Part shown: in pieces, positions 13,027-22,027 of the stretch
Layout: the number at the start of each line of letters is the position of its first letter
Numbering within the stretch: position 1 is the first letter of the stretch
NCBI GenBank assembly: GCA_964030475.1
Contig: CAXIPT010000001.1
Span: 2,827,075 to 2,891,074, forward strand
DNA length: 64,000 nucleotides
Source: Tethya wilhelma
Lineage: Eukaryota > Porifera > Demospongiae > Tethyida > Tethyidae
Reading direction: 5' to 3'
Made by a program: the position numbers and the translations under genes
The notes under the pieces: generated by a model
What the model was told of the DNA's origin: nothing
The model's input: the letters and a program-made list of their open reading frames with translations, nothing else
Database searches by the model: none

Positions 13027-13197
13027 AACTTATTGTTGCTATTGTGGTTATATATACACATGTTCATTTGTATCTTTTCAACAGTCAATCATTAATTGTA
13101 GTTAAGGCTGATTTTTGACAAGAAGTTCACAAATTAAAACAGAATACATATTTCCAGCACATGGCTGTACTGTACACTATTGTGAGGAAATTAATAT

Positions 13198-14978
13198 TCA
13201 AAGTGTTGCAGCCGTGATGCGCTGGGCCATATCTTCCTCAACCAACTGGAGTACTTCTTCAGCCGAGTCCACATAGGTCACAAGAGCTGCGTCCTGAGGG
13301 TAGATCCCAGTGGAAGCGATCAAGTCGTGAAGAGGCTTCTCCCAGGCCGACTTGATGACGAATATCTTCTGGGGGATCCCTCCATACATGGGCCTCAAGG
13401 TGGCCGCGTTCCACACCACCATGAGCTCCGTAACGGTCCCGATGGTCCCACCGAATGCAATATAGTACTCCGAGAGACGAAGGAGACGGTGAATCCGATC
13501 GCTCAGGTTACGCGCAATTGCCGTGTGTGTGAGGAACTCATTTCCTTTCGAGTGTCTCCCGGAAAATACACGAGGTGCAATGATGCCGTGTACAGCTCCA
13601 ACACACACATCCCCGGTGCTGCCGTTGCTGGTCTCCTGGAGAAGGTGGCTGCCTCCTTTGCTCGCCCCGCTGGAAGCAGCGTGCATCAATCCACTATACC
13701 CACCGTTGGCTACCCTGAAACCCTTGGAAGCAAACAGCTTGGCCATGCTCTCACAGGCTTCATACTCGGGGCTACCCGGCTCTGGTCTTCGTGAACCGAA
13801 CATAGTGACTGAACGAGGAGGAGCTGCATAGCCCATTGCCACGTTGAAGTGATCAACCTCCTGAAGGTAGTACTGTTTCTCGTTCTCCTGAAGAAAGGTG
13901 GCATTGAACGCATTTCGGCAAATCTGGCAGACTTCTTTTTCGCTGAGGTTCAGTTCAGAAACTGTCTTGAGGAAATTCTCTGTGATGTAGCCACCAAAGT
14001 AAGCCGGGTCGTCAGCATTGATGGTGACCATCAATCCCTTATCCAGGAGCTTCTTAGTGACGTTCTCTCCACCAAAGAACCTGCTATTGACTTGTAGCTT
14101 TTCGTTGGACAGAGGACAAGTGGTGAGTGGTATCTTCTCCTTCACGAGACGCTCAACCAGTGCTGGGTCCTGGAGGCACTGCACTCCGTGATCGATCCTC
14201 CTCACGTGCAGCACGTCAAGAGCCTCGTAGAGGTACTCTGGTCCCGCCTCCTCTCCAGCGTGGGCCACCAGCTTGAGACCGAGATCAGAAGCCATCTTGT
14301 ACACCTCCTTGAACTTACTGGGTGGGTTACCAACCTCTGCCGAGTCCAGCCCAACAGCAATGATCTTGTCGAGATGAGGTTTAGCTTGTTCCAGGGTTTC
14401 AGTTGCTTCTTCTTCAGATAAATCGCGGAGAAAACACATGATGAGGCTAGCTTTGATGCCAAAGTTCAAGTAGCCATCCACAATAGCTCGATGGAGACCA
14501 TTGATTACATCATCAAAGGGAACTCCCCGCTTGGTGTGTGTTTGAGGATCAAAGAAGATTTCAGCAACGTAGACATTATCGACAGAAGCACGTCTGAGGT
14601 ATTCGTACATCAAGTCGTAGAAGTCTTGTTCCTTTAGGAGCACATCACAAGCAGCATAGTAGAGCTGAAGGAAGTCTCCAAGATCCTGGAGTAGATATTC
14701 AATGAAAATTACTATACTATCCCATGAATAATGTTCCCATAGTTTACTGTTGCTATAATATTTATAATGTGTATACACCAACCAAAACCTACATGTACCT
14801 TGAAGTTTCTTCTCCTCTCTTTGTGTGACTCTACAGTGCCTTCCAGAGTGACTCCATTGCGATCAGCCAGCTTGAACATCAAGTCTGGCTCCAGAGTTCC
14901 TTCAATGTGAAGATGGAGCTCTGCTTTTGGGACTCCTTCAATGTAGTCCTTCAACTTCTTTGGAATAGAATTCGCCAT
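13198..14978 (-). CDS. Bifunctional adenine deaminase (Aah1-type) fused to a LOG-like nucleotide phosphoribohydrolase domain
   Basis: Two exons: 14978-14799 (60 codons) and 14685-13198, joined in phase 0, giving 555 residues. Residues 1-345 form an adenosine/adenine deaminase barrel with all metal and catalytic signatures: HLHIEG (H22, H24), HAGEE (H202, E205), RIDHG (D225, H226) and [12 protein letters not shown] (D285, D286). The sequence is closest in wording to fungal adenine deaminase Aah1 ([32 protein letters not shown]), not to vertebrate ADA, so adenine to hypoxanthine is the likely reaction. Residues 355-555 are a Rossmann domain of the LOG/TIGR00730 type ([32 protein letters not shown] at 472-480). 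LOG enzymes release the free base from nucleoside monophosphates. No stop separates the two domains. The usual PGGxGTxxE signature is altered to [10 protein letters not shown], with the Glu kept. No signal peptide; probably cytosolic. Confidence 0.88.
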
Positions 14979-15204
14979 GGTACAGTGTTTTGCAGCGCTA
15001 CACGTGGCTGGCTCATGCTATGAGCGCAGCTATACGTGACGACCATTTACCCAACATCTTTGTGATTGTGCATAATTAGTTTCAACTTTTTCCAAATGGA
15101 AATTGAACACAAAGTTTGCATGTACAACAACAACAAGAGAAAAAAAAAATTGAATACGAAAACAAACAATACAAAAAAGTGATTGCAATTCCAAGAAACT
15201 ACTC

Positions 15205-15777
15205 TCAATCATTCTTAGTATCATACACAACAATACTATCATCACTTTCACTCTCAGCAGCTTCAATGTTATTCTTAGAGGAGGAGTTTCTCTTTCTTCT
15301 TTTGTTGCGAACTGCCGGAAGAAGTTCGATTGTATCTCCACGAGATTTTGATAATTTCTCTTCTTCCTCCTCTCCTAAAAGGACCAACAACAACCATCAG
15401 CCAATGTCCCCCATACATTACAGTAAGGTATGTAAGGGGAAGGTTATATTTCTCTTTAATTGTCCGGACTACAAGTTGGGCTATATATGGCAATCTGTCT
15501 CATCTCCAGGTTCTCTCCCTTGGGAAGTCCCAATTGGGAAAAAAATAAGGATGAAGTTACAATTAACTTGCGAGCTAGAGCCATTGAGCGAGGCTTCTAT
15601 TATGGCAGTATGTACCACTGTAAGGCTTTTTGGTACCAACTGACCTCTTGCTCTCAAAGCCTTTATGATGACATGTAATGATATGCCACCGACACACACA
15701 ACCATTCCCACTATGTTGATCAGTTTCAGTGATTCTTCATCCCACCAGAGAGTCGACAATGAGAGGATTAGGATTTC
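15205..15777 (-). CDS. SLC35C2: SLC35C2-like transporter, last two exons (C-terminal part)
   Basis: Exons 15777-15645 and 15374-15205 are joined in phase 1. The first encodes the last membrane hairpin (KLINIVGMVVCVGGISLHV) followed by IIKALRARG. The second adds a Glu-rich cytosolic tail and a stop. The motif GISLHV..KAL..RG followed by an acidic tail is the signature end of SLC35C2, a Golgi drug/metabolite-superfamily transporter linked to fucosylation. The preceding exon should lie to the right on this strand, but 15778-16340 contains none before bacterial sequence begins. The first exons of the same gene are at 27573-27900. See the separate entry there and the finding on the broken locus. 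Confidence 0.8.
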
Positions 15778-16340
15778 CTATAGGGTTGTGTATGCACCCA
15801 TACATACAGTACATATTAATTTAGTGTACATTGTATTGCGGTGTGTCTTGAGGTGTTTGAGTGCGACTAGCTGTGTGGGAGTCAGTGCTGAGAGAAATTG
15901 TGAGCTGAGAATACACCAATACTGGAAGGAGTTGGGAAAAGGATGTTGTGTATGTGGTGGGGAGCATGGGCACAACAAACTATTGAGAACCAAGAAAAAT
16001 TTTGGAGAAATTTGAATGAAACAAATTATTTTATTCCATCTTTACAAAGTTATCCCTCACCAAGCAACTTTGGGAAGCCTCCAATTGAAAATGCAAAAGG
16101 TCTTTCCCAACAACCCAAGAGCATGGCAACAGTGGGCTACTCACTGTGGCATGCGTTTTCACCACTTAGAGATAAGGGCTGTTTATATAAACAACTCTTC
16201 ACCATAGTACCAACTGACAGAACAGCTGGAGCAACGTGAAAGCACTGTGCTAAGAAGGACAAATGGTGTCTCTAATTCCTATTGGAGTAGAAGTTGAAGG
16301 AATTGGGGTGTAAACAGATCGTTAGAAGTGCATAAACAAA
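15778..16340. other. Left remnant of an SLC35C2 intron
   Basis: AT-rich animal-type DNA between the last SLC35C2 exons and the start of bacterial sequence. No exon of the missing SLC35C2 middle region is readable on the minus strand, and no other gene is seen. Confidence 0.5.
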
Positions 16341-16835
16341 ACTAAAGGTCTAGCCACATCACCACATGTGAAACACCTTTGACGAGAACGGGTGTGGCCA
16401 ATCTTCTCCCATCGGTGGTGCGCCTTGTTGCCTGGGGGAGTGTTCCACTGCTGATCTTGGCAATTCCACACCACCCAAGGCAGATCGATACACCATATGC
16501 ACATCCCTGGATTGTTCAGTCGATTGCCCTGGCCGAGGTCATCCGAGGGGTTGAGTTCAAGGACGGCATCAGGCAAACTCGAATTGCCGCCTGAAAAAGG
16601 CATCACCAACTTTCGGGCAGAACTCCCGGGCGCGGCCACAAATGGAAGCCGGAATATCGGTTTTCGACGCCGGATACGGTATGGGACCATTGGCTTTGTT
16701 TGCTTCGATGGGTATTCTCAGAGGCTGATGGGTGCGCCCAACCAACGACATTCATCTGTCCGAATTGGGCATAGAATGTAAGAGCAAGGTCGACGTTTAT
16801 AGCCTATCGATCAGGCGAGCTTTAGATCTGGGGCG
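16340..16835. other. Bacterial leader region without an assignable gene
   Basis: Upstream of the ThiL-like gene. Short overlapping ORFs occur on both strands and none matches a family I know. A frame ending at 16728 (about 40 residues, containing FDAGYGMGPLALF) could be the tail of a truncated gene, but this is uncertain. The operon promoter probably lies here. Confidence 0.4.
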
Positions 16836-17888
16836 ATGAGGAAAATTATGAAAAACTTCCGTGAATCTGATCTTTTGCGAGAGCTCGTTCGTACTCAACG
16901 TACATCGAGCCACGTGATCGAGGGAGTAAACGAACAGGACGATGCCGCTGTAGTTGCAATTCCTGAAGGTCGAGATGTGTGCGCCACCACCGACTTTGTT
17001 AGAGGCACAGAGTTTGCGCTACACCAACTAGGCTACCTTTCTATGCACGACCTTGGGCGGTACCTCGTTGCTGCGAACGTAAGCGATTTGGCTGCCATGG
17101 GGGCAAAACCGTTGAGTTTTCTTGCGGTGGTCCGGTATACCAAAAACCGAAAGCACGAAGAAATCTCTGAGATCTTAGCGGGTATTGATGACGCCTGCAG
17201 GGATTTCGGTTGCCCGCTGATTGGTGGTGACAGTGGCTCCTACATTACAGATGTTCTCTCAGGAACAGCGCTGGGAACTGTACCTTCCGGCCATTATCTC
17301 TCGCGGAGAACTGCGCAACCAGGTGATGTGGTATTTGTTTCTGGACAGATTGGTGCGGCTGCAGCCGCGTTAGCCGCCGCGACCGGTAATAGCGAACCCT
17401 CTAAGTCAGAAGCGTTTATTGAGGCGTTGCAAAGATGGCGTCAGCCAACTCCACGGATCGATCTCGGGCAAGCGCTTGCTGCTGTGCCCGAACGGATCTC
17501 GTGCATGGATGTTTCTGACGGGCTGACCGCCTCACTACAGCAGTTATCGCGCATCGCATCTGTTGGCTTCGAGATCCAGCTAAATAGGCTGCCGATTCCC
17601 TCAGTTGTTAACCAATTGGCCAACGAACTCAGATTGGACCCAGTGCAACTCGCATGCAGTGCGTCCGTTGATTTTGAACTACTTGTCACCTGTGAACCTC
17701 GCGTTTCGAGACTTGTGGTTGAAGCAGCCGAGCGAGCCGGTGTTTCGATAACAGAGATCGGCCGGTGTGTGGCTGGCGGCACCATAGCGGCGTGGGATTC
17801 AGACGATCATAATCTCGGGCCTATGCCGGGTGTCCCTTGGGATCATCAATCCGAAGAAGTGCGGACCCTTTTTCATGAAAAGGACTAG
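16836..17888 (+). CDS. ThiL-like (thiamine-monophosphate kinase/AIR-synthase fold) kinase
   Basis: About 350 residues, a normal length for ThiL. Seen motifs: EQDDAAVV in place of the usual GDDAA, TTDF, VAANVSDLAAMGAKPLSF (ThiL has AVNLSDLAAMGA), IGGDSG and MDVSDGL. These are the metal- and ATP-binding signatures of the PurM/ThiL superfamily. The second ATG at 16848 is the likelier start because it has a GAGG box eight bases upstream and gives MKNFRESDLL. It is the first gene of an overlapping run: the HIT gene begins 14 bases before this stop. No thiamine gene is nearby. With a HIT protein, an HD hydrolase, a methyltransferase and a TMP-kinase-like protein beside it, the substrate may be another phosphorylated small molecule or nucleotide. 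That last point is inference. Confidence 0.82.
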   Translation: MRKIMKNFRESDLLRELVRTQRTSSHVIEGVNEQDDAAVVAIPEGRDVCATTDFVRGTEFALHQLGYLSMHDLGRYLVAANVSDLAAMGAKPLSFLAVVRYTKNRKHEEISEILAGIDDACRDFGCPLIGGDSGSYITDVLSGTALGTVPSGHYLSRRTAQPGDVVFVSGQIGAAAAALAAATGNSEPSKSEAFIEALQRWRQPTPRIDLGQALAAVPERISCMDVSDGLTASLQQLSRIASVGFEIQLNRLPIPSVVNQLANELRLDPVQLACSASVDFELLVTCEPRVSRLVVEAAERAGVSITEIGRCVAGGTIAAWDSDDHNLGPMPGVPWDHQSEEVRTLFHEKD

Positions 17889-18534
17889 TTGCTTTCTGTG
17901 CAGCGACCTCGCCGAACGGGGTGGTCGCATCTTCTTTAGCAAAGACTTCGCGGTAACGTCAGATCTTTCACCGCTTGGCCAAGGACACCTTCTCGTTCAT
18001 ACAACTGAGCACCTGCGCAGCTTTGCCGACCTTGACGCTGGCCAATTCGAAGCATTGGAACGCAGTCTAGGCCACCTATTGAAGATGCCATTCTTGAAAA
18101 ACACAGAACCAGTGCTGTTCGAGCACGGAACCGGCGGGGAAGCCGATATCGACATTGGGTGTACGGATCATGCCCACATACACATATTGCCGGTTGCCCA
18201 GTTTGCAACTACATCGGCGAAACTGTTGGCGCGTCTAAAATCTGACAGTGTCGCAGAGCAATCGAGTGTGCCGTTGTCGCGACTAAATGAGTGGCGTGGT
18301 CAAGAGTATTTTTGGGTCGCTGACTGCGAATTGCAGCTAGCTCGCGTTCACCCAATTGAAAGCGAACGACAAATTCTCCGGCAGCTAGTGGCAGATGCAT
18401 TGAGATTAAGTGCGTTCCGGTCTTGGGACCTTCTCGATCTGGCGGGAGCGAAGGACACTATGCGGAGTCTAATGATCGCGAGTAGTTCATCCGATCAGAG
18501 GGAAAACGGCTCGCCGTCACCTACAAAATGCTAA
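17875..18534 (+). CDS. HIT-family nucleotide hydrolase/transferase-like protein
   Basis: The start ATG at 17875 (MKRTSCFLC) overlaps the 3' end of the ThiL-like gene. It has a Cys pair (CFLC) at the N-terminus as in many HIT proteins, the segment PLGQGHLLV, then FEHG and the histidine triad in DHAHIHILPV (about residues 101-110). HIT enzymes cleave or transfer nucleoside-phosphate groups through the middle His of H-x-H-x-H. The roughly 220-residue length exceeds a minimal HIT domain (about 110-140); the C-terminal 100 residues are unassigned. Its stop overlaps the next start (ATGCTAA), indicating translational coupling. Confidence 0.8.
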   Translation: MKRTSCFLCSDLAERGGRIFFSKDFAVTSDLSPLGQGHLLVHTTEHLRSFADLDAGQFEALERSLGHLLKMPFLKNTEPVLFEHGTGGEADIDIGCTDHAHIHILPVAQFATTSAKLLARLKSDSVAEQSSVPLSRLNEWRGQEYFWVADCELQLARVHPIESERQILRQLVADALRLSAFRSWDLLDLAGAKDTMRSLMIASSSSDQRENGSPSPTKC

Positions 18535-19754
18535 AGATCCGTGACCCGCTCTACGGTCTTATTGAACTACCGGAATATCTGTTGCCATTCCTATCGACTC
18601 CGGAATTCCGGCGATTAGGAGGTGTGCGACTGCTCAATTTTGAATCTCTTGAACTCGCTGCTCTCTCAGAAGTTCGTCGAAGATCACATACTCTCGGCGT
18701 ATTGCACCTTGGGACTAGGGTATCGCTTCTCGACTTTGGCCCCGATGAAGTGAAGGCTCTGCTGCTTGCGATCGTGATGCACGATATTGGCACTCCCCCT
18801 TTTGGGCATACCCTAGAGTATGAGTACATTCGGAGACACGGTAGGGACCATGAGGAAACTGTCACAAGAATACTAAACCTAGAACACCACCTTCTTGGTG
18901 CGGATCATCAAGTATTTGACGGACGCGTCGCAAAACTTCCCGAACTTGTCAAAGGAACGGGGTGTGAGGAAATAATTCGTTCGATCTTACTTGGTGATCA
19001 TCCTCTCTCAAACCTCGTGTTCGGTGATATCGACCTCGATAACATAGACAATGTTTTCCGAATGTCTTGGTATCTCGGATTACAAAGCCGTGCGCGATCT
19101 GCAGTCGAGTTGAGTGCTGCAATCGACTTGGACCGCTCAGGTCGTAAATTCCTGCCCGGCGATTTCAGGCCACTTGTAGAACAATGGTTGGACCTTCGCG
19201 GCTCAGCGTATGGCATCTTGCTCAACTCTCCAAGGCATCGCCAGAACCAAGCCGTGTTTTCGAGGATTGTATTTGAAGCGATGGAACAGGATGCCGCCGG
19301 CCCCTTACTTAGCGAACTGCATTGGTTTGAAACGGATGAGCAAATCCTTAGTCGGTTACAATCCAAACAAAAGCTAAAGCCATTTTTCGATGATATGAGG
19401 CGCCCCAACACGATGCCCGAAGTGTCCGTCGGGTTTACGGCGAATGAACGCATTAACAGGGCACACCTGATGCGGAGTCGCGATGAGCTTAGTGCCTTGG
19501 TTGACGACATTTGCCGCGGCGGTGTCTTTTACGTTTCGATAATCCCTTATGGTGAGACCATTGGTAGGAGGGTCCACTTCACGGACAGAATCACGGGCGA
19601 AGAATGGAGTGTGGGAAAACCCAGACTTGACTACAAGATTTACGTCCACATTGGGGCAAAAACAATTAGGACGATCGAAGTGGGGGCGGCAAAAAGAGCC
19701 GTGCTAGGGAAAGTAGAAGAGTATGTCGAACAGGCTGGATGGAATAGAAATTGA
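18528..19754 (+). CDS. HD-domain phosphohydrolase of the SAMHD1/dGTPase type
   Basis: 408 residues. It opens with IRDPLYGLIELPEYLLP, matching the IHDPVHG start of SAMHD1-like dNTPases. The metal ligands follow: H in RRRSHTLGV, HD in VMHDIGTPPFGHTLE and D in GDIDLDNIDNVFRM. Members remove triphosphate from dNTPs or hydrolyse other nucleotides. The C-terminal 150 residues are family-typical and not otherwise assignable. The gene overlaps the HIT gene by 7 bases and the methyltransferase by 32 bases, so the four plus-strand genes look like one transcription unit. Nucleotide-pool enzymes of this class also occur in antiphage systems; the role here is unproven. Confidence 0.85.
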   Translation: MLKIRDPLYGLIELPEYLLPFLSTPEFRRLGGVRLLNFESLELAALSEVRRRSHTLGVLHLGTRVSLLDFGPDEVKALLLAIVMHDIGTPPFGHTLEYEYIRRHGRDHEETVTRILNLEHHLLGADHQVFDGRVAKLPELVKGTGCEEIIRSILLGDHPLSNLVFGDIDLDNIDNVFRMSWYLGLQSRARSAVELSAAIDLDRSGRKFLPGDFRPLVEQWLDLRGSAYGILLNSPRHRQNQAVFSRIVFEAMEQDAAGPLLSELHWFETDEQILSRLQSKQKLKPFFDDMRRPNTMPEVSVGFTANERINRAHLMRSRDELSALVDDICRGGVFYVSIIPYGETIGRRVHFTDRITGEEWSVGKPRLDYKIYVHIGAKTIRTIEVGAAKRAVLGKVEEYVEQAGWNRN

Positions 19755-20862
19755 GGAACGGCTTGAGCGCCTCAACGAGATATCATGGGACTTTGAGGGA
19801 GCACGCAGCCGCTCTCTTCTTTCGTCCACTCACTTCCACCCAGCTCGTTATATATCTCAGCTACCCTCCGTTCTCATAACCCTGCTTTCGTCTCCAGGGG
19901 ATGTCGTCCTCGATCCGTTCTGTGGCTCAGGGACAACCTTGGTAGAAGCCCAAAGGTTGTCGAGGCCTTCAATTGGTTTTGATATAAATCCGATCAGCGT
20001 CCTAGTCTCGCGAGCGAAAACACTGGCCTCAAACGCGGAACAAGTTAGAGGCATCCTCAACGGTTTCGCTGGTGCGTTACTCCGACAAGACCCCAGACAA
20101 ATTAAATACGTTCCAAGTTCAGTTCAACTAGAAAAATGGTATAATCCGCCCGTTTCACTTGCGCTTGCCTCTCTCTATGAAAACATTATTTTAACGCAGG
20201 ACAAAACTGAACGCTTGATAAAGGAGTTTTGTTTTTCTTCTATTTTGATGAAAGTTTGCCGTGAGACCCGCCACTGGGGATACGTATGCGACAACACTGA
20301 ACCCAAGGATGCTCCCGAAAGGAACGTACCAGAGATACTTGATCGTGCGATTTCTGAAATTGTAACGGGCTTCACGCTGCGTGCTATTGATGATACTCCC
20401 GCAACAATATATGAGGACCGCGCTGCAAATGCCGCACGTATCCTTGAATTTAATTCTGTAGATCTTGTGGTAACTTCACCACCCTATTTTGGAGTAGTAG
20501 ACTACGTAAAATCGCAACGCCTATCCATGGAGTGGTTTGGACTGGATGTTGAGACCTATAGAAAGATCGAGACAGGTGCTCGTTCTAAACGGCATCGACG
20601 GCGAGCAGAGGCTGAGTTCGACAGCGAACTTGAGCAGAGCTTTAACGCGGTATTTAAATGTATGAAACCGCGGTCGGTATGTTGTTTAATCTTCGGCATT
20701 TCGCCTAGTCGGCAATATTCTTTTGAAAAACTATTCTCCATGTTGGGAAGGATTGGCTTTGAAATAAGGCGAAACCACACGCGGCAGATTTCCGTACAAA
20801 GAACACAAAAGCCCAGTGTATTGACTGAGCGTCTGATACTACTCACCAAGCCTGGTTCGTAG
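19723..20862 (+). CDS. DNA methyltransferase (amino-methyltransferase, N6-A/N4-C type)
   Basis: 379 residues. Motif I (VVLDPFCGSGTTLVEA, about residues 62-77) binds S-adenosylmethionine and motif IV (VVTSPPYFGVVDY, about 249-261) is the catalytic TSPPY loop. Motif I before motif IV, with a long insert of about 170 residues between them, holds the likely target-recognition region. The first ATG at 19723 lies within the 3' end of the HD gene; ATG 19738 is an alternative. No restriction endonuclease is adjacent, so this is either an orphan modification enzyme or part of a larger cassette with its neighbours. The sequence ends by overlapping the convergent TMP-kinase-like gene by 24 bases. Confidence 0.88.
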   Translation: MSNRLDGIEIEERLERLNEISWDFEGARSRSLLSSTHFHPARYISQLPSVLITLLSSPGDVVLDPFCGSGTTLVEAQRLSRPSIGFDINPISVLVSRAKTLASNAEQVRGILNGFAGALLRQDPRQIKYVPSSVQLEKWYNPPVSLALASLYENIILTQDKTERLIKEFCFSSILMKVCRETRHWGYVCDNTEPKDAPERNVPEILDRAISEIVTGFTLRAIDDTPATIYEDRAANAARILEFNSVDLVVTSPPYFGVVDYVKSQRLSMEWFGLDVETYRKIETGARSKRHRRRAEAEFDSELEQSFNAVFKCMKPRSVCCLIFGISPSRQYSFEKLFSMLGRIGFEIRRNHTRQISVQRTQKPSVLTERLILLTKPGS

Positions 20863-21378
20863 AAGGGCGCTGAGCGCAGTAGCTGATTCCGAGAGTGGCT
20901 TGTCATTGACAAACTCAATGTCTGCTACTTTTGAAAAGTAGTCCGATATAGCCGCCTCATTACTCGGCGGCCGTTCAAAAATGTGGGGGCCACGATCTTC
21001 AATTCTGCAACGTCTAACTCTTGAATCGCAGCGAATTAGGATCACTAAATCCGGTTTTGCAAGAGACTTATCGTCGAATGCTGGTGGGTCAAATGATTCG
21101 CCTTTGGCGTGGTAAGCAATCGTCGAACTTATGTAACGGTCGACAATTACGAGTTCATTTCGCTTAAGCAGTTCCGCGATCTTGCCTTGCATAGCGTAAA
21201 GACCGGCCATGTAAAAATAAAAATTCGCATAAGATGACACTGTACCGGCAATGAAACCACGACAACAATTCATAGCGGGTGGAGGAGTTTTGAGATACGT
21301 CGCGCCAAGTTCAGATGCTACAGCTTTCCCGAGAGTTGTTTTCCCGACGCCCTCCAAACCCTCCAATGCAACCAACAC
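20839..21378 (-). CDS. Thymidylate kinase-like P-loop nucleotide kinase
   Basis: About 179 residues, slightly shorter than the usual 200-210 for dTMP kinase. It starts MLVALEGLEGVGKTTLGKA, a Walker A/P-loop in the tmk context. The DRYISSTIAYHAKG segment carries the DRY/DR(Y/F) substrate-binding motif, and an Arg-rich lid (RVRRCRIEDRG) follows. The reaction would be dTMP, or a related nucleotide, to the diphosphate. The gene runs against the four-gene unit and overlaps the methyltransferase end. A second nucleotide kinase beside an HD phosphohydrolase and a methyltransferase hints at modified-nucleotide handling or defence, but it could also be the housekeeping tmk. Confidence 0.82.
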   Translation of the reverse strand: MLVALEGLEGVGKTTLGKAVASELGATYLKTPPPAMNCCRGFIAGTVSSYANFYFYMAGLYAMQGKIAELLKRNELVIVDRYISSTIAYHAKGESFDPPAFDDKSLAKPDLVILIRCDSRVRRCRIEDRGPHIFERPPSNEAAISDYFSKVADIEFVNDKPLSESATALSALLRTRLGE

Positions 21379-21728
21379 AGCTTATGACCTTTCCGACCGC
21401 TCCGGAGAATGTCCCATTCAATGTTGAAATGCGCAGTGGGCAACGCTGCGGGATTTATGGTTATATAGCCTGCTCAAGGGTGTCAAGCTGCTCGCCATTC
21501 GCCCCAGGGCTTCGAACTCGGGTTAACGCCGAAGCCAAGGCTGCCGCAAACCACGCCCGATAAGTTGAGCATGTGCGCCCAAGTACTCGCCAGAGTTGGT
21601 CTGATGCTCGCCGCGCGTTTGTCTGTGGATCACCCCGTGCGCCAAAACCGGCCCAAGCGAGTTCCTTGTCAACCTGAGTTCGGATCCCTGCATTCGCCTA
21701 GTACTACAGTTGCAATTATTGGCAAATC
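21379..21728. other. Bacterial intergenic region
   Basis: No convincing gene. This is presumably the promoter side of the TMP-kinase-like gene and the edge of the following IS fragment. The piece near 21508 (cttcgaactcggg) resembles a T-arm, but I cannot fold a tRNA around it. Confidence 0.4.
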
Positions 21729-22026
21729 ATGATTCTCCTCAAGCATTTGGACGCGGCCAAGGAGAAGTGTGAGATGTCTGTTTGCGAGTGGTCTGGATCG
21801 GGGATTGGTTGGGAGCGTGCACTGACGACGTTGAAAGGCCGGCTTTGCTCGGTGTTTGTGCGCTCGGAAGCACGCGAGAACTGCGGTGCGTTCGTCGATG
21901 GCCTCTTGTCGGGGATCGAGCGCAAGACCGGCTGGCTGATGGCGGAACAGGCAGGTCTGACGAGGCCGTGGCGGATGCAGGCGCTTCTCGGCCGTTCGAA
22001 GTGGGATTGCGAGCGCATGCGCGATA
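21729..22026 (+). mobile_element. IS701-family-like transposase, N-terminal fragment cut by a gap
   Basis: The ATG at 21729 opens about 99 residues with the segment GIERKTGWLMAEQAG followed by MQALLGRSKWD, the N-terminal signature of IS701-type transposases (usual form: ERKNGWQLAE...LL..W.WDAD). The frame ends at the N at 22027. The sequence beyond it belongs to another gene, so the catalytic DDE part is absent. No terminal inverted repeats can be paired. Useful as a marker that the bacterial block includes mobile DNA at a contig end. Confidence 0.7.
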
Positions 22027-22027
22027 N

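Noticed and set aside
15778..15993. Minus-strand ORF that might be an upstream SLC35C2 exon
   Set aside because: It lacks the hydrophobic segments and the conserved sequence expected before the last membrane hairpin, and it reads through the exon acceptor at 15778.
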